The position numbers and the translations under genes were made by a program. From Anthoceros angustus (taxonomy: Eukaryota > Streptophyta > Anthocerotopsida > Anthocerotales > Anthocerotaceae), in contig VJWM01000107.1 of assembly GCA_010909165.1 (NCBI GenBank), forward strand, positions 620,001 through 684,000: a DNA stretch of 64,000 nt, in the 5' to 3' direction. The notes below the pieces were generated by a model. The model had not been told where the DNA came from. It made no database searches and saw only the letters and a list, made by a program, of their open reading frames with translations. This document shows, piece by piece, positions 38,774 through 51,500 of the stretch; position 1 is the stretch's first letter, and each line of letters opens with the position of its first letter.

Positions 38774-39237
38774 GCAGCTCTGCCTTCTAACGGTACTAGG
38801 ACCCAACAACCTGTACAAAATTTTTTGAGAGTTAATGGATCTCTTTCCTCACTCACCCCAAGACTCACACAACATGCTTGAGACTGTTTTGGCAAATTAC
38901 ATAACGTCCACCCCATTAACACAACAAATTTGCGCTAACTTCGTACCAAATTGAGTTCTTCATTCCGAAGATGCTCTCATTCATCATTGGCCTGATTTCT
39001 CTCCTAATAAAGGTCCGCACCTGGGACGGGCTGACAACCGAATTTTTTTCCCAATTGCCTGAGGGCAGGATAACAAAACTGTTTCGCCGTTTGCACTCCT
39101 GGCCAAGAAATTACCTCCAGCAGTTATCACATGAACCTTCAAACTAGCCACCAAAGCCAGGCCGTGCAACGGACATACAAACCATAGTGGCACCATGACA
39201 GAAGGACTTCTGTAAGTTAAATTTTACATATGGGACC
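38774..39237. other. Convergent 3' regions of the histidine kinase and OBERON-like genes
   Basis: 464 bp between two convergent stop codons, AT-rich, with nothing further recognised. Confidence 0.5.
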
Positions 39238-42200
39238 TCAAAAAAGTTGGCGTTTCATGTTTTCCATCTTCGCCAGCAGGTCTTGAATGTCGGCAATCAT
39301 CCTAACTTTCATCAGATTGAAATCATGTTCCGCCTTATCTAGCAACTGCGTCTCCTCACACTTCTTCCTCCTCCTTTCCTCGGCTTCACGTAGCCTCAAC
39401 TTCCGTAACTTGCAATCATATTCTTCCTCCACCTTTTCACATTTAGCTAAAACAATACGGTGAAGACCCTCAGCTTCCTTCCGTGCTTCATCTGCCCGCA
39501 TTTGAAACATCTTTGCCTCAGCCTGCTTGATCCGGACAATATTTTCCAGTTCCTCAATTTCTGCCTTCTGTTGTGCCCGCTGATACTGGAGCTCAGCAGC
39601 TTCTGTTCGCTTCTCTAACAACTCCTGGTCATAGTTCTTGAGGGCCAATCGAGCCTTCTCCAAACTGTCCGTGTGTGATTGGTCTCCACCAGAATTGTGC
39701 CTGGGCACAGCTTCTCCACCGGCAGAGTTGTGCCTCAGCAAGGCTTCGTTCCCAGGACCAGCTGTCCTGTCACATATTGTTGGCTCAGCCACAGTTTCCC
39801 TTCCAGGGGAACCACCATTCCACAACCCTCCCAATAAGGGATGAGGGACATTGAATGCTGACGGTCCCAGTTCAGGGTCTCCATCTGCAAAATGAAGACA
39901 GTAAAAGGTAATTTCAGAACCTGAATAAGATCATTAGCCATCTCAACCCCACCTACGGCATATGCAAATAACAGGCATGCAGAACCACGACAAGGAAACA
40001 CAAATTATGTTGTCCACCAGATTTACAGCAGTTCACTCAGGGCTGCCACCTTGCCAGGCTCTCAAGCACAAAAACTCCAAGAGAAGAACCACGGTTACCT
40101 GTAAAGAACCGCAACATGCTTCTGCAAACCTCCGAATGATCACACAAACTCTCCAGCTGCATCAGCATCTGCTCAGCCTTCCGGCAAAGCTGCTTCCCTT
40201 TTAAATCTTCACTACCATGAAACATACGTCTCACACAGTCCAACTCCTTCGACAGCACATCCTTCTGCCAGGTCTTTGCACATGCTATAAACACCTCCTT
40301 AACAAAACCAAAAAGCTCTGAGGTATGTTGACAAGCAATACACTTGAACTGCATCTCAGAGGTACCAGGTGCAATGTGGCCCATACGAATACCACAATCC
40401 GTGTGGCACCAATGCAGGCAAAAGTCGCAGCCAATCCAGCGACATGTATTTGCATCAAGGTCAAATTTGGAGCAAACAACACACATGCAGGCATTGCAGA
40501 AGCCAGTCTTCGCGGAACATATATGACATTCACAGTCATCAGCTGGCAGTTGGCTTTGACACGTAGTATTTTGACATTTTGCTTGCAGAAATATATCAAC
40601 CAGCGCCGAATGGGTGACTGCCTTGGGTGCCACCGGCTGCACAAATGCAGAATTCCCAGTTTTGACTGCCACTAGCAGCTCCAGCTGCGTGGGATGTGAG
40701 CGCAGCAGAACCTCCATAGTAAGGTCCGTTCTCCTCTGGAGAATTTTCTGGAGAGCGACAAACTCCTCCCGCCTCTCTATACTCCCAAGCATCTCTCGTA
40801 GCGAGTCCTTCAACCCTTCAAGATAGCTGTTGGGTAGGACCTGCAGCTTCCTGGCCATTACAGGAATGGGCTCCGTCACAAGTTCATGGATACCAATTCT
40901 CTCAAAACTCATCAAGCTTTTAGATCCCGACTGATCGCCATTTCCAGCTGCAGCTTCCTGTAGCCGCCTGTTCTGCTCTGACCAGGTCTCTTGTGGAAGC
41001 CCACTTCGTGCAGGAGCAGACCAGGCCTCCCGTCCGGACAAATCTCTGCGTATGACCCTTGACTTGTCTAGAGAGTCCCCGGCTTTGTCTGCCGAAGCAT
41101 GAAAATGACCAGCAATCGGAAGCCGTTGCATGGGCAAAATCACCTTGGGCAACTGATAACTCCCCTCCACATCCAGGTCAATCCCACGTGATGCCTGCTC
41201 CCTCATCTGATCATTGCCGAGAGATCCCTGAAGGATCTGTGGATTCCCATTCTGCAGCATCTGCAGATACAAAGGCATCTCTCTTCGAGGCTTGTTTCTG
41301 CGAGAAACTGAAATGAAGCCGCTGTTCTCAGCCTCCTTCCCCTCCGACAGCCTCCAGCTACCAAACGAGGCCTGTTCATTACCCTGAGACATCTGATGGC
41401 TCCCGCACGACACCTCCTGGTTCTCCATCGAGTTCTGCGTGAGTGAGCAGCTCGGGTTGTGCATGAAGGGGTGCGAGTGCGACAAGGACAAGGAATTAGT
41501 ATACCCGGTGGAGTACGTCCGGGTGGCCCCCAGCGAGTGAACGCTTCTCTCCTGATCCCCGGCTGCCATACCAGGATCCGAAGAACCAAGCGACAGGGAA
41601 GTGTCCGGCAGCGACTGCGACACAGGAGGCACTTCGAGCTTAGGTCTCTTGTGCCTCTGCATGTCAAGAAGCAGGTCCTTCACAACACCTCCGTCCCTCT
41701 CCCAGCTCTTCCTCCGCCTCTCAGCAATCTTCCCGTTCTCATCCCCGTTCACCTGAGCCGCCCTGTCCAGAAAATTCTCCGTCGTGGTCTCCCTCTCCTC
41801 CTTGCACTTCACCAAATCCTCCCGCCCCAAACCCCCAATGGCCAACGTCAGCTCCTTCCCGCCCCCAAGACCGGCATCGGCATCAGACACACGAAGCGCA
41901 ACCCCTCCCCTCGCCCTCCCCGCCTCCCTCTCCGCAACGTTCACATCAACCCTGGGCCGCAGATCCGTCCACACAACCCGCACGCCACTCCCTGCCGCTT
42001 GCCCCCCCTCTTCCTCCCCGCCCGGATCCGTCTCCTGCGTTTTCTTCCAATCAACCTGCACAGTGTCCATCGTCACCACCTCCACTTTCACCTGCTCCTC
42101 ACACCCGGGACCCGTCTCCCTAACTTCACCCTCCACCTCCGCCTCCTTCTCTACTTCCCGCTCATCCCCTCCCTCACCCGTCCCATCCCCCGTCATCACA

Positions 42201-42889
42201 TGCTCATCCAACCTTCCGCCCTCCGCATCCCCCTCCTCCTTCTTCTCCTCCTCCTCCTCCTCCACCTTCTTCTTCTCCTCCTCCTTCTCCTCCCTCTCCT
42301 CCTTCTCCTCCTCCTCCTCCTCCTCCTCCTCCTCCCCCACAACCTCCTCGGCGGCCTGCTCAGCCCGGCACTCGCTCCCAGGCAGCCCGCTGTCAGCCTC
42401 GCCGTCCGGGGTCAGCTCTCCCTCCTCCCTCTCACTCTTGTCCGAGCCCTCCCTGGCAGCCCCCACCACCTGCCCTGCCTTCATGGCAGCCTTGTCGTCA
42501 GCCCCAGGCAGGGCCGGAGGCGGAGCTTCCCTCCCGGAGAGTTGGCTCACATACCTTACCTTCCCTCGGTCCTCCCTCTCCGAGCGGGCCCTCTTGGCGG
42601 CAGAGCGGTGCGAGTGAGGCCTGGCGGAGCCGTGGCTGCCGTGCCCGTGCCCATGCCCGTGCCCGTTCCTGTCCAAACCATCCTTGTGCCTCCCGAGGTC
42701 CTTGATGGAGCGGGTCTTAGAGGGGGGCACATCCTCCTCCTCCCCGCTGCCCTCCTCCTTCAACCCAGCACAGCCGTTCCTCCCCTCCAGGCCCCGCTCC
42801 CGCAGATGTTTGTCTCCTCTGAGCGCATTGCCACACCCGGAACTGGGGGAGCCCCCAACATGCTCAACATACGACCTGGACCGCTTCAT
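39238..42889 (-). CDS. OBERON/TITANIA-type PHD-finger protein
   Basis: Nuclear chromatin-associated PHD protein. Arabidopsis OBE/TTA proteins act redundantly in meristem establishment and auxin-dependent embryo patterning. Two exons: 42889-40099 and 39884-39238, joined across a 214-bp intron (Thr|Asp codon split), 1,145 residues. The start MKRSRSYVEHV resembles the MKR-rich start of OBE3/TTA1-type members; an upstream in-frame Met at 42961 is less likely. N-terminal half: basic and Ser-rich, then a Glu/Lys run coded by a CCT repeat on the plus strand (about 42225-42335). The conserved part begins near residue 660 (FERIGIHELVTEPIPVMARK). The Cys-rich PHD region at about 770-840 reads CQNTTCQSQLPADDCECHIC...CMCVVCSKFD...WIGCDFCLHWCHTDC. 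A C-terminal coiled coil (residues about 990-1145, ELQYQRAQQKAEIEELENIV) mediates dimers in this family. No lesion was seen. Confidence 0.93.
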
Positions 42890-44395
42890 GGAGGAGCCCA
42901 GAGACCCAATTCCGCTCTCACATGCTGCGGGTCCACACCCCCATGCAACCAAGAATAGCAAAGAAATCCGGCGTGAGCTGGGCGAGTGGGAATTCCGCGC
43001 TCTGAGCCTGCACCGTGGGCGAGAGAGAACGAGGTGCGGAGCCCTGAGCCCTGAGGCGGAGGAGCAGGAATCAGGGGGATCGAGGACAACGCCAGCGTCG
43101 GCAGGGGAATCCAGAGAGACCGAGGACGGTCCAAGCAGCTGTTACTGTGACACAAGCGGTGAGCCATGTGGTCACAAAAATTCATTACCCCACCCTGGGC
43201 CAGGCTTTCACCTCCCTTCAACCCGTCAACCCTTCGACCCGACCCATTGACTCTTCTGCCTCGTGACCCGGATATCGTAACCACTTCCTCACGGCCCCCA
43301 GGGTTCCTCATCAAATTTGCTTACATCCCGTTATTACAGTGGAAGAATTTATATAATAATACAACTTGTATGGTAAGATGGTGATTCCAACCCACCTTAT
43401 TATATATTACATAAATTTTCAAAATAGTAAAATATAAATCCATAATAAACTTGAAACTCTTGAAACTCTCATCTACACTTCCTTTTACCTTGGTGGCCTA
43501 TTTTCGTCATGTGCCTTCTCAATGGAATTAAGCAATCCTTTTTTTTTATCGAAAGAAACACAAGGACAAAACTTGTTTGTTTGCTATCAGTTGCTCTGCC
43601 TAAAAAGGATGCGATTATTTCTAAAATTAGTTTCCTTAACATAGATACAATCTTTGTTTCTAGAAAGGAAAAGAAAACTAGTTCCAGTTGCAAGTGAGAC
43701 TTCGATTGGGTTGCTTGAACTAGGAGTGATCATTTTCTAAAATTGGTTTCCTTAGCACCATATCTAGAAATTTCTTTTCGTTATAAATGAACATGAAATC
43801 TCTTTGTCATGAGGTTTTTCCCGTGAATTACCTCTTCACGTATCATAGTGGAGTGCTCAATTATTTTGTTTTGGAGCATATTGGAGTTCGTTGAACAGGT
43901 TCTCCTATGTGACACAATCTGGTGTCATGCTTGTAATTGTATTACGTTCTTTTGAATTAACTCTTTTTTGTGATGGTTTTTGTGAATTAACTCCTAAATG
44001 ATCACGGTAACTTCAAGTTGCATGAAAAGTTTTAATTTTTGCGGTGGGTTATCTTTTGTTCATTTTGATCAAAAGATGAACACCGACGTTTACAAGAGTT
44101 TCGTGTCTTGGAATGCACCTCTTACTTCTTACAAGAGAACACTATAGTTATCCAACCCGAAGGGTTTTCGAACTATTGACTGCTGAAATCTAGGGTTTGG
44201 GGGTCACAAAAAGTTTTTGAACTATTGATTGTTGGAGGATTCTAGGGTCTAGGGATTAACTCTTGCTTCTTGGACAATTGAACCCATATAAATTACTAAG
44301 GTTAAGTCAAACTCTAAAATTCTTTATTTGCTTTAATTTCTTCCATATAATATATTTTTTTCGTTCATTGCTAGGGTTGAAGAAGGTGCAACATA
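42890..44395. other. Divergent upstream region between OBERON-like and COBRA-like genes
   Basis: GC-rich near the OBERON-like start (to about 43260), then AT-rich. Nothing in it shows a family motif. Long plus-strand open frames running into this region from 41459 and 42684 are antisense shadows of the OBERON-like coding sequence. Confidence 0.45.
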
Positions 44396-46261
44396 ATGTA
44401 CATCACGTGGCTGGAAAACAATGTTAAATCAAAAGTAGAAAGAAGAAAATGTATAATTTTCTTCCTTTTTGTATGTTTTGTGACATTCTTCGCTGCTGGT
44501 AAGAAAATTATGTCATTTTAACTACGTATTAAGCAACTTTTCTATAATGAAGTCCAACGATCCTGAAATTTTTTCTTTCAACTTTGTCAATATAGGTGAT
44601 CCTTCAAATACTGTGGATGTTCTAGATCCTTTGGGTAATGTTACAGTCAAGTGGAATGTGATGTCTTGGGCTCCCGATGGCTACATGGTAAAAACTTTTA
44701 TTTTATATTTAATGAAATCTCATCTCATTTTTACACTATATATGTAAGTAATGTCCCAACGTTTTGCAATGCTTATTCAGGCTCTAGTCAGTATCGAAAA
44801 TTTTCAAAAATATAGAAGATTTGGACCACCGGGCTGGCAGTTAGGATGGCGGTGGGCTAAAAACGAAATTATTTGGAACATGGCTGGAGCAGAAGCTGTT
44901 ATGCAGGGCGATTGTTCTAAATTTCACACGGAAATTCCTCATTGTTGTCTTCGGAGCCCACAGATTATTGATTTATTGCCCAACGTAACCTTTAACGATC
45001 AGGTAGCCAATTGTTGTCGAAATGGGATTATAGAGTCCTATCTAGACGACCCACGCCATTCTACTGCATCATTTGAAATGACTATAGGGTTATCAGGAAA
45101 TTCCAATACAACTGTGCGCTTCCCACAAGATATAACATTGGGGACAGCATCAGAGCCTGATCAATACCTGTGTAGTCCAGTCAAGAAGAGCGAAGCAACC
45201 TTGTTCCCTTCAACTGATAAAAGAAGGCTCACTCAAGCTTTAAGTGAGTAGTTAGTAGCATTTCTGTTTTACCAAATTTGTTAACACTCTACTAACCACA
45301 TACTTTGTTTGTCGGAAATATGTAGTGACATGGACTAGCACATGCATATATGCACAACTGGAAAAGAAACGCTCAAAGTGTTGTGTGTCATATTCATCCT
45401 TCTATAATTCCACCATAATTCCTTGTGAAACATGTGCCTGTGCTTGCCCAACAACAGACACCTACTCTATCAAACCAGATTGTGTCAATAGGTAAACACA
45501 CAAAGATTATTGAATTATTAATTATCACTTTTGTAATTTATCGTACATATGTAAATCCTTTTATCCTGCATTCATATTGCATGGTTATTTTTATTTGCAG
45601 GTCAATCCTGCACAGCCATCACTTTCCACGATTGGATGGTCCTGAAATGTTATGCTCAAATGATATGTGTCCAGTTAAGATACACTGGCATGTAAAAGCA
45701 AACTATAAGAAATATTGGAGGGCTAAACTTACCATAATCAATAGGATGTTGAATAAGAATTATACAGAATGGAATGTAGTGGTTCAGCATCCGAACTTTC
45801 ACAATCTTACAAGAGCATTTAGTTTTGATTATACGGGGATTAATTCTTACAACGGCACAAGTAATTCAATCCTTTGCATCCTTATTTAAGCCTTGTTTTT
45901 AGTTTGAATTTTGTTGTTTTTTTAAATATCTTCGTCTCTTAACTCATTTTATGTCTTCTACTCACAATTTTTTGGAAATGCAGATGATACGGCTATCTTT
46001 ACTGGTTTAAAGTACTATGATGACTATTTGTTGACTGCGGGGAAAATGGGTCATGTGCAATCCGAACTTCTTTTCCATAAAAATAGTGATTTCACCTTGA
46101 AGAAAGGTTGGGCATTCCCTCGCCGAGTCTACTTCGATGGAGATGATTGTGTGCTACCTACACACTACCCATATTTGCCAAATGGAGCAGGAAAAATTAC
46201 ATTTACGCTTTCAAATATTGTAGTAATTGTGATGTTAGTGATTGTATATCTTCTCGTTTGA
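44396..46261 (+). CDS. COBRA-like protein, predicted GPI-anchored
   Basis: COBRA-family proteins are GPI-anchored at the plasma membrane and cell wall and guide cellulose deposition and oriented expansion. Six exons join in frame: 44396-44498, 44596-44687, 44781-45243, 45326-45491, 45601-45860 and 45984-46261; 453 residues. Features in order: signal sequence (about 15-34, CIIFFLFVCFVTFFAA). The cellulose-binding-like N-terminal domain reads DPLGNVTVKWNVMSWAPDGY, then WQLGWRWAKNEIIWNM, GDCSK and PHCC. The CCVS motif lies in KCCVSYSSFYN, followed by a Cys cluster (CETCACAC). C-terminal core DMCPVKIHWHVKANYKKYWR, EWNVVVQHPNF, KKGWAFPRRVYFDGDDCVLP. A final hydrophobic tail after YPYLPNGAG fits a GPI signal. 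No frameshift or stop. Surroundings are AT-rich, unlike most genes here. Confidence 0.95.
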
Positions 46262-48541
46262 AGTTGTAACAAAGTCTCTTCAGGAATAGAGACGTGTACT
46301 TCACTTTTCTTAGATAGGCTAGAGAATCCAATAAAATGGACACATTCGGGAAACACATTGTTATTTAAATGCTTCTACAAGAAAAGCAAAAAGGCAAAAA
46401 TTTTACTTATTGTAAAGAAAAAATGGTAAAACCTACCGGTTTACCAATTTGTTTTTTGAGGAATGAAGAATTGATAAACAAAAAATATTTGTCATCTTTG
46501 TATGTTTCCTTTGTCAATATTGTGTTGTAAAAACATCAAGGAACAAGACATTTTGAAAACTAGGTAGTTCACGTAGTTAAGAAACGCGATAATACAAGTC
46601 GGTTAATCAAGGTTGACTTGTACCTCGTTCTGGCGACCAAGTTTCGGTGGCGGACGTGGAGGTCACTGACCCTGCACATAACACCATCTTTGCGCAAGTG
46701 ATCACAAACCATCCAAGATAGGGTAGTTCTCAAAGTTAAGAAATATAGCGGGATGCAAGTGGGCCACCAATTCATTCCTCTCGCCGTTGAAACGTATAGG
46801 GCGATGACTAACGCTCGATACATTTAACAAGTCCTGCGGCAAGGGTTATCATGCCTGCAGGCACGGTAAGAGTCTGTCCCTATCCTATGTCACAACATTC
46901 TTAACACAGCGGGTCTGTATTGCCCTTCAACGTGCCCTTTCCATGGCGATCATCCACAGAGCGCCGACAACAGGTGATGCATCCTTTTCTTCCTCCGTTG
47001 TTTGTAGTCATTTACTCTTCCCGCATACGACATTTTAGGTGCAATTGATGACTTCCGGTAGGGAGATTCGCTACTTCTTTTCACCACGACCCTCAAGGTC
47101 TCCCTTGGTTATCCTCTGACGAATAGGCTTTTCCCATCAATTTTTCCCTCAATAAAAATCCTCCTTGGACTATATTTAGGTAAGTACCTCGATACACATA
47201 CATGGTATGCTTTCATCAAATATATATTTTATATGAAAGAATGCCTTTATTTTTTAAAATTAAAAAATACACAATAATATAATCAAGTTTGAGCTGAAGA
47301 GATAGAAAAAGTATTTCACTTATTTTTATTCATATATTATTAAATTTTAAAATTAAAAATTTGCTATAGTGTTCAACTACGGAGTAATCCGTGACTATCT
47401 TTCACTATATTGTCATGCAATGCAGATGAATGACATATCGGACTACTTCGATTTGTAGAGTAGTTGCTGCTGCATACTTGGGGCCATAATCAGCGAGAGT
47501 GAACTCGTTGAGTTCAACATGCTTCAACTCAACTTTGATTCCCACCCAGCCTTTGAAGATCCAACTTGCATAAGCTTTTCTCGTGAGAAGAGTGTTCAAA
47601 ATGCTCCCATTTGGGTTGGAAAGAAGGAAGTCTCTAAGCGCTAACTTGGTATTCCTCATGCCAGTTTTAAGACAACATCTTCATGCGCGCACCATGTGCC
47701 ATAGGCCCTCCCTGGAAGAAGACTCCCCATACCTTTCGCAAGGCCGATCCTGCTTTGCCGCCTTACTAAGCTACCAGTTGGAGGCTGCCACAAACATTTT
47801 AGGGTTTCTCATTTAAATGGCAAACCTCAAGGAGTTACTCAATAGCAAGTCCATCTCGACGCGTGTGAGATACGATGGGATGTGCAAGTTGCACATTTTT
47901 TCATCCTTACCTGCATCCTTCGTCCTTGATGCCAATGTCTAGTGCTTAATGTTGTCAACTTGCTTGTCAATTCGTTAGAAGTTCAGCTGCTAACTCAATT
48001 TCCTTTGTCCGGGGTCGAGGCATAGAGGCAGAAGTCACCATCTGTGGAAGCAATCCTGATCAGGAGAACCACTTATGGCAGTTCCCTTCAGCGACTTCCA
48101 ACAGGGGATATGCGGTAGGTCGCATCTTCAGGATTGAGCTCGAGACAAAAAAGGATTGATCTAGATTCTCGACCCTGGTGCCAACGTCAACGGCCAACAA
48201 AAAAGTGTGGATCCATGTGTGGTGAACTCACGTGCAAAGGAAACTGGATCCATGTGGATATGTGAGCTCAAGCTGAGTTCAATGTATACAAGGATAGTCC
48301 ACTTAGACAAAATAGATAATACCTATGTACTAACAATGCTCATAGAAAAATACAACATAATAATATGTGAAACAGAAAAAAAGCTATATTTAATATTCAA
48401 CTACATAACCAGATGCTTTGTTCCGACGTAACTGCACTCAACTACATAACCAGATGCTTTTGTTCCGACGTAACTGCACTCGAACTATTGGGTGGTCGGA
48501 GAAGTCTAGAATCAACTTGGAGAATGGGAGTTCTGAACAAC
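46262..48541. other. Gene-free region between COBRA-like and finger-protein genes
   Basis: About 2.3 kb with no open frame longer than about 85 residues and no family motif. Contains an AT-rich block at 47215-47380 and a short tandem duplication at 48398-48480 (listed separately). Confidence 0.45.
48398..48480. repeat. 41-bp tandem duplication
   Basis: Two adjacent copies beginning caactacataaccagatgct, the second with one extra T. They lie about 60 bp after the stop of the minus-strand finger-protein gene, so possibly in its 3' UTR. Confidence 0.9.
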
Positions 48542-51500
48542 TTACTTAGGATCGGTTGGGCTAAAGCACTGACAGCTGAACATGGACCGCTTGGCTCTAG
48601 GAAAAGCGTCTGTGTCCTCGTTGCCGGTCTCCTTGGCCGCGTTCTCAGCCAAACTCGGTGGAGAACTTCTCACTCTCTCAATAATTCTCTTCAGAAATGG
48701 ACTTTTCGGGGATGCAACAACCTTTGTTTCCTGAGAGGGCCGTACCTCCAGGTGCTCGGCCACGTGCTCCTCTTCCAGTAAGTTCCTCAGTCTGTGGTGG
48801 TGGGGCTTTTCAATGGACTGGCCGCCGTTTTCTACACTTACCTCAGACTTAGAGAACCCTTCGCCCGTCACTGACTGCCCTCGAAGTGGGGAAGAATGCT
48901 CTTCAAAGGCGGGATCTTGAAGTGCAGATGAGGCTCCTTTTCCAGCTATCTCGGGACCAGGCTCGGCAGCAGCGCCCACAGGTGCAACCGTTTCGCTTTC
49001 GTACAATTCTTTTGCCGTCCGACTTAAAATGTCACGCTCTGAAATTGTGGACGCCAATGATGATGTTGTCTCGAGAGCAGCATCCCCGTCCATTCCTTCC
49101 TGGATGTGTGTCTTGTCAAGGACACCTTGTCCTGGTGCAATGACGATGGCGTTATGTAAAAACGTCCTTTGCAGCAAGCGAGCTATATAGCTAGTCAAGA
49201 CAGCCGATGCCTATGCAGCATAAATTATCTGTCCCTATGAATGGGAATTCCTACCTGTGATTGATTGGGTCACACCCGACTCTGCGTGTGCACTGCGTTC
49301 AGTCGTCGTCACCGTCTCTTGTCTACTATGTTGGCTAGTATCATCACCTTGCAAGTCAGCAGTTAGCCTTCCACTGTTCTGTAAGAGCTTTTCTTCGACG
49401 TCTGGTTTCCAAGAATCCTCAGCAGCAAAAGCGTCTGATCTGCTATCTGCTGAATAGTGCTTCAAATCATTGTCGAGCAGCTGCTCCCACAACTCTTTCT
49501 CACGACTTTCGGTGATCGATACTGCACCCAAACGATTCATTACCACTCAAAGACGAAAAAGTTGGTAAAAGCGCGCCAACATGACGAAACAGCTGTTTCA
49601 ACAGATATCTACCCACAAATCTTTCGGAAAGACAAATTCCCCATGAGAAGACAAACTCGTACCTGCGGTTCCGTGCTGCACCTTCTTGAAGGGCTGGGTC
49701 ACTGGAACTTCTATCTCAGGGTTTGCCTCAGATTCCACTATCTGGCTTTGGACAACAGCAGCATCATGCCCGTCATTTTCACCCAGCGCCTGGTCACCAG
49801 CATTTTCTTGTGCAACAGCTGATGTAGCAGACTGTGCAGTGGATGATTCAACTCCCAATTGAACCAAGTGATCTTCCGGGTGCTCCCTTCCCATCACCAC
49901 AGCCACTGAATGTGAGGAATCCACATCTAGATCAGATATGCCAGTCTCTGAGGGCAAAATAACAGGATCACAAGAACTAGGCTCTACCACAGAACTGGAC
50001 ACTCCCTGGGCAGATTCAGGTTCAGCAGGCTTCAGAAGATCCATGTCAACCGAAAAGCTGGTGGCCTTATCCGTGGCACTGCAGTCTTCCGCCTTCTTAA
50101 GGTCATCAGCAAATGTGACCTTCCTGTGAGCTACCTCTGGTAAAGGTTCCTCTCCCACAGTAATCCTTGTATTTAAAGGTTGCTCGCTATCAGCAACAGG
50201 AGGCTCCGGGGTACCAGAACCTTGATTACGGGAGTCCTCCAACTGTAAGGCAATCCCAACACCCGTATTGTGCGCTTTGTCCTCAAACTCAAGCTGGCCA
50301 TCAACTGTGGGACTCGGTTCCGAAATCTCAGAACTTCTTGCTGAAGGTTGAGATCCCTTCGATTGGTCTGAAGCTTCTTCAGTATCTAGGTCTGGGTCAA
50401 ATTTGACACCAGATATCTCCAATGTTCCATCGTGATCCAGGTGCTTGCTAGGTTCCAATACGCCGCCTGGCTCACCACCAAGAGCCTCAACTGTTTCGGG
50501 AATATCAAGGTCATGTGTCGGTGCTTGTATTGACGTCCCAAGGTCTGCCCCGGCGGAAGACAGTTCATCGCATGGAACTTGGTTATGGGACTCGGCCACC
50601 CCAGGAGCAAATACAACATGACCGAATACCGGTAAATCTTTATCAATATCGTTCTTCCGAATCACCTCATCGTCAACAGCTTGAACTGCAAGTCTGGGTT
50701 CAGAATCTACCGCCTGAGTCAGCTCAGGAATATGCAAACCGTGAGTGTCACCGGGCACCTCACTTTGTACCTTTTGAGGTGTATCTGCTATCGTGCTCTC
50801 CAACTGCTCGGCTGCTTCACCTTCGATAGCTCCGGGAGGATCACAGCCTCCACCTTCGGTCGAAGCCTTCTCAGCACCTCCACCCTGTAAATCACCTGAT
50901 TGGAGTCCTTTCGACTCTTCAAGTTGCACCTCCGTGAACTCTAAATTGTCACTTGAGCTTACGACTTGACCGGCAGACTCCAAAACTTTCACCTCTCCAG
51001 TATGTACCTCTGGTAAGTCAATCTCCAGCTCTGCGGTCTTAGCTTCAACGACAGTTGATGGTTCAGGTTCTTCCGACTTCTTACAAGTCCCTGGTGCATC
51101 TGAGAAGCTTCTCTGCAAGGCCTCAGCTATCAACTCCTCCCCAGCTCCTGTGGAGACAACAGTGTCTAAAGCCTGTGATGGCAGCTGGCGATTATCAATT
51201 GCCTCAGGATTACTTGTCGCTTCCGCAGGTTGAGATGCAACTTGTTCTTCAGAGCCACTCTCTGCAACATGATCGAGCGTTGGCTCCAAGACAGGCACCT
51301 TTTCCGGAAAGAGAAGTCTCTTGGCAGGAGACGAGTAGGGTGAAGCTCTTGGGACAACATTCTTTCTGCCAGGCGTCCTTGGGCTGCTGTCGTCTATGAT
51401 AATTTTTTTCTCATAATCTTCAACCCTTGCTTTTACACTGAGCAAACGGAGGGAATTCTTATCCAGACGCTGCGCTTGGAGACCCTCTTTTGGAAACGCA

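Noticed and set aside
41459-42958. 499-residue plus-strand open frame
   Set aside because: It lies antisense to the OBERON-like exon 1, which has clear conserved motifs; the long open frame results from the CCT/GAG-type codon bias of the Glu-rich region.
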